This document shows, piece after piece, positions 53,040 to 60,137 of a stretch of DNA of 64,000 nucleotides. This stretch comes from Mucilaginibacter sp. PPCGB 2223 (GTDB lineage Bacteria > Bacteroidota > Bacteroidia > Sphingobacteriales > Sphingobacteriaceae): contig NZ_MDJS01000001.1 of NCBI RefSeq assembly GCF_001705515.1, positions 1,488,001-1,552,000 on the forward strand, in the 5' to 3' direction. Under the pieces are notes generated by a model. That model had not been told where the DNA came from and did no database searches. It saw only the letters and a list, made by a program, of their open reading frames with translations. The translations under genes were made by a program, and so were the position numbers. Numbering within the stretch: position 1 is the first letter of the stretch; each line of letters opens with the position of its first letter.

Positions 53040-53140
53040 CCCCCTAAAGGGGGAACCAAAAGCAAAAAGCCATTACTTTATCAAGAAAGTAATGGCTTTT
53101 TATTTCCAACTAAGTCTCCCCTTTAGGGGGTTAGGGGGTT
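53030..53140. repeat. nested palindrome with C/G-tract outer arms
   Basis: Outer arms 53030-53052 and 53118-53140 are a perfect 23-bp inverted repeat built on CCCCCTAACCCCCTAAAGGG. They surround the terminator at 53064-53101. The left arm contains the last codons of the CBS gene and the right arm touches the Lrp stop codon. This short repeat type looks like the C-tract repeats common between convergent genes in Bacteroidetes genomes, which is from general knowledge and was not checked here. Confidence 0.75.
53064..53101. terminator. bidirectional intrinsic terminator
   Basis: A perfect 16-bp stem, AAAAAGCCATTACTTT and its complement, encloses the loop ATCAAG. A- and T-runs on both flanks let it end both the CBS transcript (plus) and the Lrp transcript (minus). 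Confidence 0.88.
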
Positions 53141-53609
53141 AATATTCCAGCGGCACGGTAGGCTCCTTTTTGCTGGTGCTCATGATCATCATCGTCTGGA
53201 AGGTTTTTACCACCGTAATCTTACTGATCTTATCCATAATGAGCTGCTCATAAGCTTTAATGTCCTTTACATAAACCTTAAGCAGAAAATCGCACTGCCC
53301 GGTTACGTGGTGGCACTCGGTTACTTCTTTGATGGCTTTGATCTCATCTACAAACACCTGGATGGTATTGTTTTTATGAAAATCGAGCGAAACCTGGATG
53401 AATGTTTTGATACCCAGGCCCAATTTTTCTTCATCCACCAGGGCATGGTAGCTCTTGATATACTCGGAGTTTTCAAGCTTACGCACACGCTCTAAAGTAG
53501 GCGCAGGCGACAAGCCTATCTCGGTTGACAATTGGAGGTTAGTGATACGCCCGTTTTCCTGGAGCGTTTTTAGGATCTGTAGGTCTATTTTATCTATGTC
53601 GGTTGCCAT
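53139..53609 (-). CDS. Lrp/AsnC-family transcription regulator
   Basis: This 156-residue protein has an N-terminal winged helix (about 5-65, DLQILKTLQENGRITNLQL and IGLSPAPTLERVRKLE) and a C-terminal RAM ligand-binding domain (about 70-150, with ECHHVTGQCDFLLKVYV). Members sense amino acids and bind DNA as oligomers. It is convergent with the CBS gene and divergent from the MntR-like gene, 127 bases apart. A link to sulfur amino acid control by its neighbour is possible but not shown by sequence. Confidence 0.93.
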   Translation of the reverse strand: MATDIDKIDLQILKTLQENGRITNLQLSTEIGLSPAPTLERVRKLENSEYIKSYHALVDEEKLGLGIKTFIQVSLDFHKNNTIQVFVDEIKAIKEVTECHHVTGQCDFLLKVYVKDIKAYEQLIMDKISKITVVKTFQTMMIMSTSKKEPTVPLEY

Positions 53610-53699
53610 AATTGGTTACAAATATAAATTTTCCTATCAAACAAAATAAAATTTTTTAAAAATACTGTTCGAGCAAAATAAATTCGTTTTGATGATTTT

Positions 53700-53715
53700 T
53701 TTAGATAAGTCTAAA
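53700..53715. promoter_or_regulatory. MntR/DtxR-type operator candidate
   Basis: TTTAGATAAGTCTAAA is a palindrome with 6-bp arms around TAAG, 22 bases before the regulator start. A second, imperfect copy, TTAGATTTGTTTAAA, follows at 53723-53737 and reaches the start codon. This resembles metal-regulator operators and suggests autoregulation of the regulator-transporter operon. Confidence 0.6.
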
Positions 53716-53736
53716 TTTATTATTAGATTTGTTTAA

Positions 53737-54393
53737 ATGAATTCGTTTACAGAAGAAAACTATCTCAAATCTATCTACCACTTATCAGTTACCGATGATG
53801 AAAGTGTGAGTACCAACAGCATTGCTGCCGCGCTCAATACCAAAGCAGCATCGGTTACCGATATGCTGAAAAAGCTGGCCGATAAAAAACTCATAAACTA
53901 CGCTAAATACCAAGGCGTTAGCCTTACTGATGAAGGCAGGGCCGTGGCTATTAATATTGTGCGCAAGCACCGTTTGTGGGAGTTTTTTTTAATGGAAAAG
54001 CTCCATTTTAAATGGGACGAAGTGCATGAGCTGGCAGAGGAACTGGAACACATCAGTTCGGCCGAATTGATCGACCGGCTTGACCGCTTTCTGGAATATC
54101 CTAAATACGACCCGCACGGCGACCCGATACCCGACAGGAACGGCTGCATCAAAACCGACGAGCTAAAACCCATATCGGTACTGCCAATTAACAGCCGCGG
54201 AACCATCATGGGTGTAAGAGAACACGCACCGGCCTTTTTGCAATATCTGGCCAAATTACAGTTAACTATTGGTATACAGGTACATGTAGCCGATATTATC
54301 GATTACGATCAGTCGGTGATATTGAAGCTGAACAACAAAAATTCCGTCACCATCAGCAGGGAAGTGGCCAAAAATATACTGGTAACCATATGA
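53737..54393 (+). CDS. DtxR/MntR-family metal-dependent transcription regulator
   Basis: This 218-residue protein has an N-terminal winged helix (about 5-65, LNTKAASVTDMLKKLADKK), a dimerisation and metal-binding domain (about 70-140, with RKHRLWEFFLMEKLHFKWDE and the EHISS segment) and a C-terminal FeoA/SH3-like domain (about 150-218). It should repress metal uptake when manganese or iron is plentiful. It overlaps the NRAMP transporter gene by 4 bases (ATGA), so it directly controls that gene. Manganese is the likelier signal because of the NRAMP partner. Confidence 0.93.
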   Translation: MNSFTEENYLKSIYHLSVTDDESVSTNSIAAALNTKAASVTDMLKKLADKKLINYAKYQGVSLTDEGRAVAINIVRKHRLWEFFLMEKLHFKWDEVHELAEELEHISSAELIDRLDRFLEYPKYDPHGDPIPDRNGCIKTDELKPISVLPINSRGTIMGVREHAPAFLQYLAKLQLTIGIQVHVADIIDYDQSVILKLNNKNSVTISREVAKNILVTI

Positions 54394-56297
54394 ATGAGCA
54401 TCAGGAAGTATCGTTAGGCAATGTACATAGCTCGGTAAGTACCGAAAATAAAACCGGCTGGCGCAAGGTGATGGCTTTTTTAGGCCCGGCCTACCTGGTG
54501 AGCGTGGGCTATATGGACCCGGGTAACTGGGCCACAGATATTGCCGGCGGCAGTGCTTTTGGCTATAAGCTGATATGGATCCTGTTCCTCTCGAACATGA
54601 TCGCCCTGCTGCTGCAATCGTTGAGTACCCGGCTGGGTATTGTACAGGGGTTGGATCTGGCCCAGGCATCCAAAAACACCTATACCCGTTTTGTGAACGT
54701 TTGCCTGTATATACTGGCGCAGATAGCCATTGTAGCCTGCGACCTGGCAGAGATCATCGGTATGGCTATCGGCCTGCAATTGCTTTTTCATTTACCGCTC
54801 ATCTGGGGTGTATCGCTCACCATCACCGATACCGTTTTACTGCTGTTTTTAATGAATAAGGGCATGCGCAAGCTGGAAGGTTTTATTATCTCGATGATCT
54901 TTATCATAGGCTTGTCGTTTCTGATCGAGATGTTCATCGTTCAGCCCGATATTGGCGAGGTAGCGCATGGGTTTATCCCGGGTAACCTGAGCGGCAGTGC
55001 TTTGTATATCGCTATTGGCATTATCGGTGCTACGGTGATGCCGCACAATTTATATCTGCACTCGTCGCTGGTACAAACGCGTAAGATCGACCGTTCGGAG
55101 CATGGCATACGCAATGCCATCAGGTTTAATCTGTTCGATACATCGATAGCCTTGAACCTCGCCTTTTTGGTAAATGCGGCTATTTTGATACTGGCGGCCA
55201 CAGCTTTCTTCCACCGCGGATATTTCCAGGTGGCCGAGATACAGGATGCCTATAAATTGCTCGAGCACATCTTCGGCGCCCTCGCTCCTGTTTTGTTTGC
55301 TATCGCGCTGATCGCCTCGGGCCAGAGCTCCACCATTACCGGTACGCTTGCCGGGCAGATCATTATGGAAGGGCACATTAACCTGCGGATACAGCCCTGG
55401 CTGCGCCGGTTACTTACACGCCTGCTGGCTATTTTGCCGGCGGTACTCACCATTGTTTATTTCGGTGAGGAAGGGCTGGGTAACCTGATCATCTTAAGCC
55501 AAGTGGTGCTGAGTTTACAACTGGGCTTCGCGGTGATACCGCTTATCCATTTTACATCCGATAAGGAAAAGATGGGCGTATTCGCCATCAAACCACCGGT
55601 AAAAGTATTGGCGTGGGCCAGCGCGGCGCTTATTGTTATATTGAACGGTAAACTGGTATTAGAGCAGATACAGGATTGGGTCAAACAGTTCCCATCGGCA
55701 GCCACCTGGATATATGCGCTGGTAGTACCGGTTACCATCGGCATTGCGGTATTGCTGTTGTATGTTTTCTTTAAACCGATATTTTTTAAACATCACGGCC
55801 CTACGCGCAAAACTATACAGGTGCCGCACGGCGTGGCTACGACCATCAACGACCTGGCCGTGACGACTTATACCCACATCGGCATTACGATAGATTTTTC
55901 GAAAAACGACCGCGACTCGATACGACACGGGCTGATGCAGGGCGGCAAACAGGCGCAATATACGTTGATACACATTGTGGAAACGGCCGCCGCAAGTTAC
56001 CACGGTACCGAGGTTGCCGATCATGAAACCCAAAGCGACCGGGAAAACCTGCAGCAGTATGTCGACTCGTTAAACAAACTGGGCTACAAGGCCAACGCTA
56101 AAATAGGCTATGGTAAAGCGGCAAACGCTATTGCCAAGATAGTTAACGACGAAGGCATCGACTTTTTGGTGATGGGCGCGCACGGGCATAAGGCGTTGAA
56201 GGATATCATCTTTGGGACGACGGTGGATGCGGTACGGCATAGGGTGAATATCCCTATTTTGATAGTGAAACCCGATAAGCTAACTATTGAACGTTAA
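54390..56297 (+). CDS. mntH: NRAMP divalent metal transporter fused to a universal stress domain
   Basis: This 635-residue protein joins an NRAMP transporter (about 25-465, eleven to twelve helices) to a cytoplasmic UspA domain (about 493-628). The metal site motifs are Asp43-Pro-Gly-Asn46 in TM1 (MDPGNWATDIAGG) and Met217-Pro-His-Asn220 in TM6 (MPHNLYLHSS). The UspA part keeps the ATP-binding loop GAHGHKALKDIIFGTTVD (from 596), unlike the degenerate stress proteins at 10-17 kb. It should import manganese or iron with protons; the stress domain may couple uptake to nucleotide state. Confidence 0.93.
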   Translation: MNEHQEVSLGNVHSSVSTENKTGWRKVMAFLGPAYLVSVGYMDPGNWATDIAGGSAFGYKLIWILFLSNMIALLLQSLSTRLGIVQGLDLAQASKNTYTRFVNVCLYILAQIAIVACDLAEIIGMAIGLQLLFHLPLIWGVSLTITDTVLLLFLMNKGMRKLEGFIISMIFIIGLSFLIEMFIVQPDIGEVAHGFIPGNLSGSALYIAIGIIGATVMPHNLYLHSSLVQTRKIDRSEHGIRNAIRFNLFDTSIALNLAFLVNAAILILAATAFFHRGYFQVAEIQDAYKLLEHIFGALAPVLFAIALIASGQSSTITGTLAGQIIMEGHINLRIQPWLRRLLTRLLAILPAVLTIVYFGEEGLGNLIILSQVVLSLQLGFAVIPLIHFTSDKEKMGVFAIKPPVKVLAWASAALIVILNGKLVLEQIQDWVKQFPSAATWIYALVVPVTIGIAVLLLYVFFKPIFFKHHGPTRKTIQVPHGVATTINDLAVTTYTHIGITIDFSKNDRDSIRHGLMQGGKQAQYTLIHIVETAAASYHGTEVADHETQSDRENLQQYVDSLNKLGYKANAKIGYGKAANAIAKIVNDEGIDFLVMGAHGHKALKDIIFGTTVDAVRHRVNIPILIVKPDKLTIER

Positions 56298-56301
56298 CCC
56301 G

Positions 56302-56423
56302 CGTTAGCGATGGCAGCGCCTGCCTGTCGGCAGACAGGGATACCGGCCCGTAGCTAATGCCCGTGCAGTATGAGCGCCCGCCTGCCGGACGGGCAGGGAC
56401 AGCGCGAGCCGAAGGCAACGCCC
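56302..56423 (+). repeat. intergenic repeat, copy 1
   Basis: This GC-rich element matches the reverse complement of 60022-60124. Shared blocks include GCAGCGCCTGCCTGTCGGCA, GACAGGGATACCGGCC, GCTAATGCC and GTGCAGTATGAGCG. It contains the small palindrome CCTGTCGGCAGACAGG, and copy 1 carries an extra palindromic block CCCGCCTGCCGGACGGGCAG absent from copy 2. It has no coding capacity. Confidence 0.85.
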
Positions 56424-56467
56424 GATAAAAATAAAGTTCTATCTTACATTAAGTTTAAGCTTAATCA

Positions 56468-56983
56468 ATGCGATCAAATATTCTAGTGCGCCATCAAATT
56501 ATCGATGGTTCTGGCTTTTTAGCCTTGGTAAACGCCGAAAAATATGCCTCATTTGTTGATAACGATTGGAGCCTTACTCAATTGTTCGACCATTTCCTTT
56601 CAGAAATGAATGAGAATTCGTTGATAATCTGGTCGACCGGGTTTGCAAACAATTGGTCTGCTGATTTTTTAAAGGCTTCCTCTGATACGTTACCATTCAG
56701 AGAATTTTCAAAGCTTATTGAAGTAACGGGCGGTTGTATTTATTTAACAAATTATGAAGACCTTACCATGGCTGCGCAATTTGAGGATAAGAAAATTCCA
56801 TCAAGCCATAACTCGGATTTAAGGATTGACCTCGAAAATGGCTTTTATAAGGTAACCGTAAGACAAGTATCTGACCCTGATTCTGATATTGTTTTTGATG
56901 AAGAAACGAACTTTGAAATAATATTACAAAAGATCGATACAGAGAATGAAGAAAAGCCGGCCAACATCTTTTGGCTGTTTTAA
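56468..56983 (+). CDS. hypothetical protein (171 aa)
   Basis: I do not recognise this family. The protein is acidic, soluble and without signal peptide or membrane segment; it looks like a compact alpha/beta protein ending in EEKPANIFWLF. Codon usage appears AT-richer than that of its neighbours. It follows the intergenic repeat and precedes smpB by 50 bases in the same direction. Small acidic proteins of this size include contact-toxin immunity proteins, but no toxin is nearby and no function is assigned. Confidence 0.7.
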   Translation: MRSNILVRHQIIDGSGFLALVNAEKYASFVDNDWSLTQLFDHFLSEMNENSLIIWSTGFANNWSADFLKASSDTLPFREFSKLIEVTGGCIYLTNYEDLTMAAQFEDKKIPSSHNSDLRIDLENGFYKVTVRQVSDPDSDIVFDEETNFEIILQKIDTENEEKPANIFWLF

Positions 56984-57018
56984 TTATAATTTCGAATTAA
57001 ATAAATCCGAAATCGCAC

Positions 57019-57026
57019 TATCTTTG
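57019..57026 (+). promoter_or_regulatory. -7 promoter box of smpB
   Basis: TATCTTTG is a perfect match to the Bacteroidetes TAnnTTTG box. The smpB start codon is only 8 bases after it, so transcription would begin at or just before the ATG and the mRNA would be nearly leaderless. Confidence 0.6.
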
Positions 57027-57033
57027 CGCTCTT

Positions 57034-57486
57034 ATGGCGCAGGAAAACATCTACATCAAGAATAAAAAGGCTTACTTTGACTACCACATACTGGATAAAT
57101 ATGTGGCCGGCCTTGCGCTGCTGGGTACCGAGATCAAATCCATACGGCAGGGTAAAGCCAACCTGACGGATGCTTTCTGCACGTTTATTGATGGGCAATT
57201 GTATGTGCGCAACCTGCATATTTCGGAGTATTCGCACGGTTCGTTCTATAACCACGAGCAAAAGCGCGACCGGGTTTTACTGCTCAATAAAAAAGAACTC
57301 AAAAAACTGCAGACCAAAGGCGAAGAAAAGGGTTTCACCATTGTACCGCTGGCCATATTTATAAACGAGCGGGGTTTTGCCAAACTGGAAATTGCCCTGG
57401 CCCAGGGTAAAAAGACTTTCGATAAACGCGAAACCCTCAAAGAGCGCGACAGCAAAGTGGAGATGGACAGGGCGTTGAAGAGATGA
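57034..57486 (+). CDS. smpB: SsrA-binding protein SmpB
   Basis: This 150-residue RNA-binding protein brings tmRNA to stalled ribosomes. Family motifs are [20 protein letters not shown] near the N-terminus, [39 protein letters not shown] and the C-terminal tail [20 protein letters not shown]. Length is typical. The ssrA gene is not in the window. It ends 123 bases before the convergent isoaspartate methyltransferase gene; that gap holds repeated TTTCGAA words and no clear terminator. Confidence 0.97.
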   Translation: MAQENIYIKNKKAYFDYHILDKYVAGLALLGTEIKSIRQGKANLTDAFCTFIDGQLYVRNLHISEYSHGSFYNHEQKRDRVLLLNKKELKKLQTKGEEKGFTIVPLAIFINERGFAKLEIALAQGKKTFDKRETLKERDSKVEMDRALKR

Positions 57487-57608
57487 CCCTTTATTTCGAA
57501 TTTCGAACGTTCAATTTCGAATTTAGACAGTCATATTGTATCATTTAGATTTGGAATTTTATTGAGCTCTTATTGCTCTTTTAATTTCGAAATTGAAAAT
57601 CCGAATCA

Positions 57609-58304
57609 TTACCACGCCTTATCTCCCACAAGCGGCACAAACCTGAAGGTATCCAGGGTAACTTTTTCAAAATCGTTTTCGGAGGTTTTTAGCACCGTCA
57701 CCATTTTCTGGCTTTCCTCATCGCCTACGGGGATTACCAGGATACCGCCGATGGCCAGTTGTTTCAGCAGATCCTCAGGTACGAACGGTGCGCCCGCAGT
57801 TACGATGATCTTGTTGAAAGGTGCATGTTTGGGTAACCCTTTGGAGCCATCTCCATAAAAAAACTCGGCCTTGTAGCCGATGTGCGGTAATACTTTTATG
57901 GTGCGCTGGTAGAGTTTTTCCTGGCGTTCGATAGTGTAAACTTTCGCGCCAAGTTCCAGTAAAATACAGGTTTGGTAACCGCAGCCGGTGCCTATCTCCA
58001 ATACCTTATCACCTTTGCGGATGTGCAGCAGTTCGGACTGGTAGGCTACGGTATAAGGTTGCGAAATGGTTTGCCCCTCGCCTATCGGGAAAGCGATATC
58101 CTTATAAGCCTGGTTCCAGAAAGTTTCATCGAAAAAGTAATGGCGGGGTACTTTGGCGATGGCATTGAGCACATGGGCATCTTCGATACCTTTGGTTTTG
58201 AGCAGTTCGACCAGTTTTTTACGTGCGCCCTTTTCGCGGTAATTATCAATATACTTATATGCCATTGCAAAGGCGAATTTAGTATAAAAACGCCTATTAA
58301 ACAC
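57609..58304 (-). CDS. pcm: protein-L-isoaspartate O-methyltransferase
   Basis: This 231-residue enzyme methylates abnormal isoaspartyl residues so they can be repaired. Motifs are VPRHYFFDETFWNQAYKDIA, IGEGQTISQPYTVAYQSELL, SAM motif I VLEIGTGCGYQTCILLELGA and IIVTAGAPFVPEDLLKQLAI. Two starts are possible; the internal Met13 (AYKYIDNYREKG) would remove a basic N-terminal extension and is plausible. It is a single gene, divergent from the zeta-toxin-like pair. Confidence 0.95.
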   Translation of the reverse strand: MFNRRFYTKFAFAMAYKYIDNYREKGARKKLVELLKTKGIEDAHVLNAIAKVPRHYFFDETFWNQAYKDIAFPIGEGQTISQPYTVAYQSELLHIRKGDKVLEIGTGCGYQTCILLELGAKVYTIERQEKLYQRTIKVLPHIGYKAEFFYGDGSKGLPKHAPFNKIIVTAGAPFVPEDLLKQLAIGGILVIPVGDEESQKMVTVLKTSENDFEKVTLDTFRFVPLVGDKAW

Positions 58305-58414
58305 TCATAAGGCGCGAATGTGCAAAACTCTGCATATGTATCTTAACCACAAAGTGCACAGAGGAGGCACAAAGTAAACAGAGCCAATCGATTTATTAAG
58401 TCAAATACTTGTAG

Positions 58415-58447
58415 TTTGGTTGTTGCCCGATAAAATCGCTATTTTTA
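58415..58447 (+). promoter_or_regulatory. promoter of the zeta-toxin-like pair
   Basis: TTTG at 58415-58418 and TATTTTTA at 58440-58447 are separated by 21 bases, close to the Bacteroidetes -33/-7 arrangement. The first start codon is at 58467, giving a leader of about 15 bases. Confidence 0.5.
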
Positions 58448-58466
58448 CAATCAGTTATCCAATACT

Positions 58467-58703
58467 ATGCAAACATCGATAGTTGACCGCTTGCTAAAAA
58501 ACATGAGTAACATGCACGAACTGGGGCGCCAGCGTGCGTTTGAATTAGGCAATCCGTTTTATGCCCAATTTGAAGAAGATGGTGAATACTGGCGCAAGGA
58601 ATTACCCACAGGTGAAAAATATCTGGTTACCATAGAGGTTATTATGGATGAAAATGATATGCCCGTTCAAATAAAAGACACTATCATCAAAAAGCTGGAT
58701 TAA
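58467..58703 (+). CDS. small protein paired with zeta-toxin-like kinase (78 aa)
   Basis: This 78-residue acidic protein has no signal or membrane segment. It begins with a likely helix (SIVDRLLKNMSNMHELGRQR) and then a beta-rich part (GEYWRKELPTGEKYLVTIEV). Its stop overlaps the start of the kinase gene by one base (TAATG), which implies coupled translation. Size, position and order fit an antitoxin for the downstream gene, though it does not resemble the epsilon antitoxin by eye. Function is inferred from context only. Confidence 0.6.
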   Translation: MQTSIVDRLLKNMSNMHELGRQRAFELGNPFYAQFEEDGEYWRKELPTGEKYLVTIEVIMDENDMPVQIKDTIIKKLD

Positions 58704-59305
58704 TGAGTAAGCCAGAATTGGTTTTGGTTGTAGGTTGTAATGCGGCAGGCAAATCCACCTTTATCAGAACCCGGCTGAGCGAGTTAGCTGGATTCGACGT
58801 GTTGATGACCGATGTCTATAAGGCGCGTACTAAAGATCTTGCTAAAAATGCTATAGCTCAACGTAAAAATGTGATACTGGAAACAGTATTTAATGATGAA
58901 TCGTTTAAAGAATTAGCCGATTTAGCTCGTGATGCAGGGTATCAAACGTCATTGGTAGTTTTATTTTTGGATAGTATTGAGCAATCTATAAATCGTGTTG
59001 CATCGCGCGGGACGCAACAAAGCGGCATAACCATATCCGGTAGCAATATCAAGATCAATTTTAACGAGAGTTTTAAAAACGTAGCTACTTACTTTTTTTA
59101 CTTTGACAGATCAGATTTCATTTATACTGGCATTGGCAATGTCAATCACCTGATTATGAGTTTTCAAAAAAGCGAATTGATTAGTTATCACTCAAATGAG
59201 TTAGACTATCCTCAAAAATTTGCGCAATACAGCTTCTCAAAAGATCGTTTAGACGAAGACGCCCATCAAATTATTATCGCAAACAAGGATTACAAAAAGG
59301 ATTAA
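58703..59305 (+). CDS. zeta-toxin-family P-loop kinase
   Basis: This 200-residue protein has the Walker A motif VVGCNAAGKSTFIRT at the N-terminus, the zeta-like LETVFNDESFKELADLARDA and LDSIEQSINRVASRG in the middle, and no membrane segment. Zeta toxins phosphorylate UDP-N-acetylglucosamine and block cell-wall synthesis; other members act on different small substrates. The usual R-x2-R-x3-GGH-x-VP motif is changed here (RVASRGTQQSGITIS). Together with the preceding small gene it forms a candidate toxin-antitoxin pair. The 3' end lies 1 base from the convergent gene. Confidence 0.75.
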   Translation: MSKPELVLVVGCNAAGKSTFIRTRLSELAGFDVLMTDVYKARTKDLAKNAIAQRKNVILETVFNDESFKELADLARDAGYQTSLVVLFLDSIEQSINRVASRGTQQSGITISGSNIKINFNESFKNVATYFFYFDRSDFIYTGIGNVNHLIMSFQKSELISYHSNELDYPQKFAQYSFSKDRLDEDAHQIIIANKDYKKD

Positions 59306-59306
59306 C

Positions 59307-59903
59307 CTACTGCACATAGGGTATTTTGATCACGATCTTTTTATCGTGGTCGGAGCCGTCGGCTTTGATGTTTACGCGGTGGGCATCGGCCGGGAAAAAT
59401 AAAAAGAAGGCGCCTTGAGTTGCCACGTATTGCATACCTGTTCCGCCGTAATGGGCAACGTCTTTAGCATCCAGGTATGGTTCGGTTACGGTTAAGCTGG
59501 TTATTGGTGCTGTTTCCATCTTTTCGGCACCGGTAACGGCATATTGCAGATCGATAAACTTGCGGTGCGACTCCCAGGCGGTTTTCTCATAATCTTTGGT
59601 CGGGTTGTCGGTAACAGCTACGGTAGCGGCAGTACCTTCAACGGCGTATTTACCTACGGGCAGGGCATTAAGGTCGGTATTTTTGAGGTAAGCGAAAACT
59701 TTATCCCACACGGCCTTATTGGCGTTGTATTGTTTGGCGAACTCGATCTTGTTTGTCGATGGTACCGGAACGAGCTTTAAGCCATCGAGGTATTGGTGAT
59801 CGGCGAACCATTTATCGGCTTTGGCCTGGGTCCATTCGGCTTGGGCCGAGGCGGTGAAGACGGTGATGGCAAAGATCGTTATTGAAAGGAGTATCTTTTT
59901 CAT
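59307..59903 (-). CDS. YhcH/YjgK/YiaL-family protein (DUF386), exported
   Basis: The start at 59903 gives a 198-residue protein with a clear signal peptide (MKKILLSITIFAITVFTASA-QAEW); a longer frame from 59981 adds 26 residues that bury the signal, so it is rejected. The domain is the cupin-like DUF386 fold, recognisable by ESHRKFIDLQYAVTGAEKME, FFLFFPADAHRVNI and KKIVIKIPYV. Relatives bind acidic sugars and metal, e.g. in sialic acid and alginate metabolism, but are usually cytoplasmic, so export is a notable feature. Substrate is unknown. Confidence 0.88.
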   Translation of the reverse strand: MKKILLSITIFAITVFTASAQAEWTQAKADKWFADHQYLDGLKLVPVPSTNKIEFAKQYNANKAVWDKVFAYLKNTDLNALPVGKYAVEGTAATVAVTDNPTKDYEKTAWESHRKFIDLQYAVTGAEKMETAPITSLTVTEPYLDAKDVAHYGGTGMQYVATQGAFFLFFPADAHRVNIKADGSDHDKKIVIKIPYVQ

Positions 59904-60021
59904 AAAAGTAAATTGGTTTGTTGGTGAGGGTAAAGGTAAATAATAGAAGATTGGGAAGAAAACTTTGGTGTGGGAAAACATTCAATTATATTGCCATATT
60001 ACTATTTTGGTGGAGGGGTTT

Positions 60022-60124
60022 GGGCGTTCCCTTACGGGCCGGGCTATCCGCTCATACTGCACAGGCATTAGCCACAAGGCCGGTATCCCTGTCTGCCGAC
60101 AGGCAGGCGCTGCTATCCCTAACG
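60022..60124 (-). repeat. intergenic repeat, copy 2 (inverted)
   Basis: This is the inverted partner of 56302-56423 and retains the CCTGTCTGCCGACAGG palindrome. It ends 14 bases before the priA stop codon. The pair brackets a 3.6-kb block with smpB, pcm and the zeta-toxin-like pair, but there is no transposase and the copies differ, so they look like dispersed repeats. Confidence 0.85.
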
Positions 60125-60137
60125 TAGATTTCGGGCA

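Noticed and set aside
56302..60124. Composite transposon bounded by the inverted repeats
   Set aside because: There is no transposase, no target duplication was seen, the repeats differ internally, and the enclosed genes include conserved smpB and pcm.
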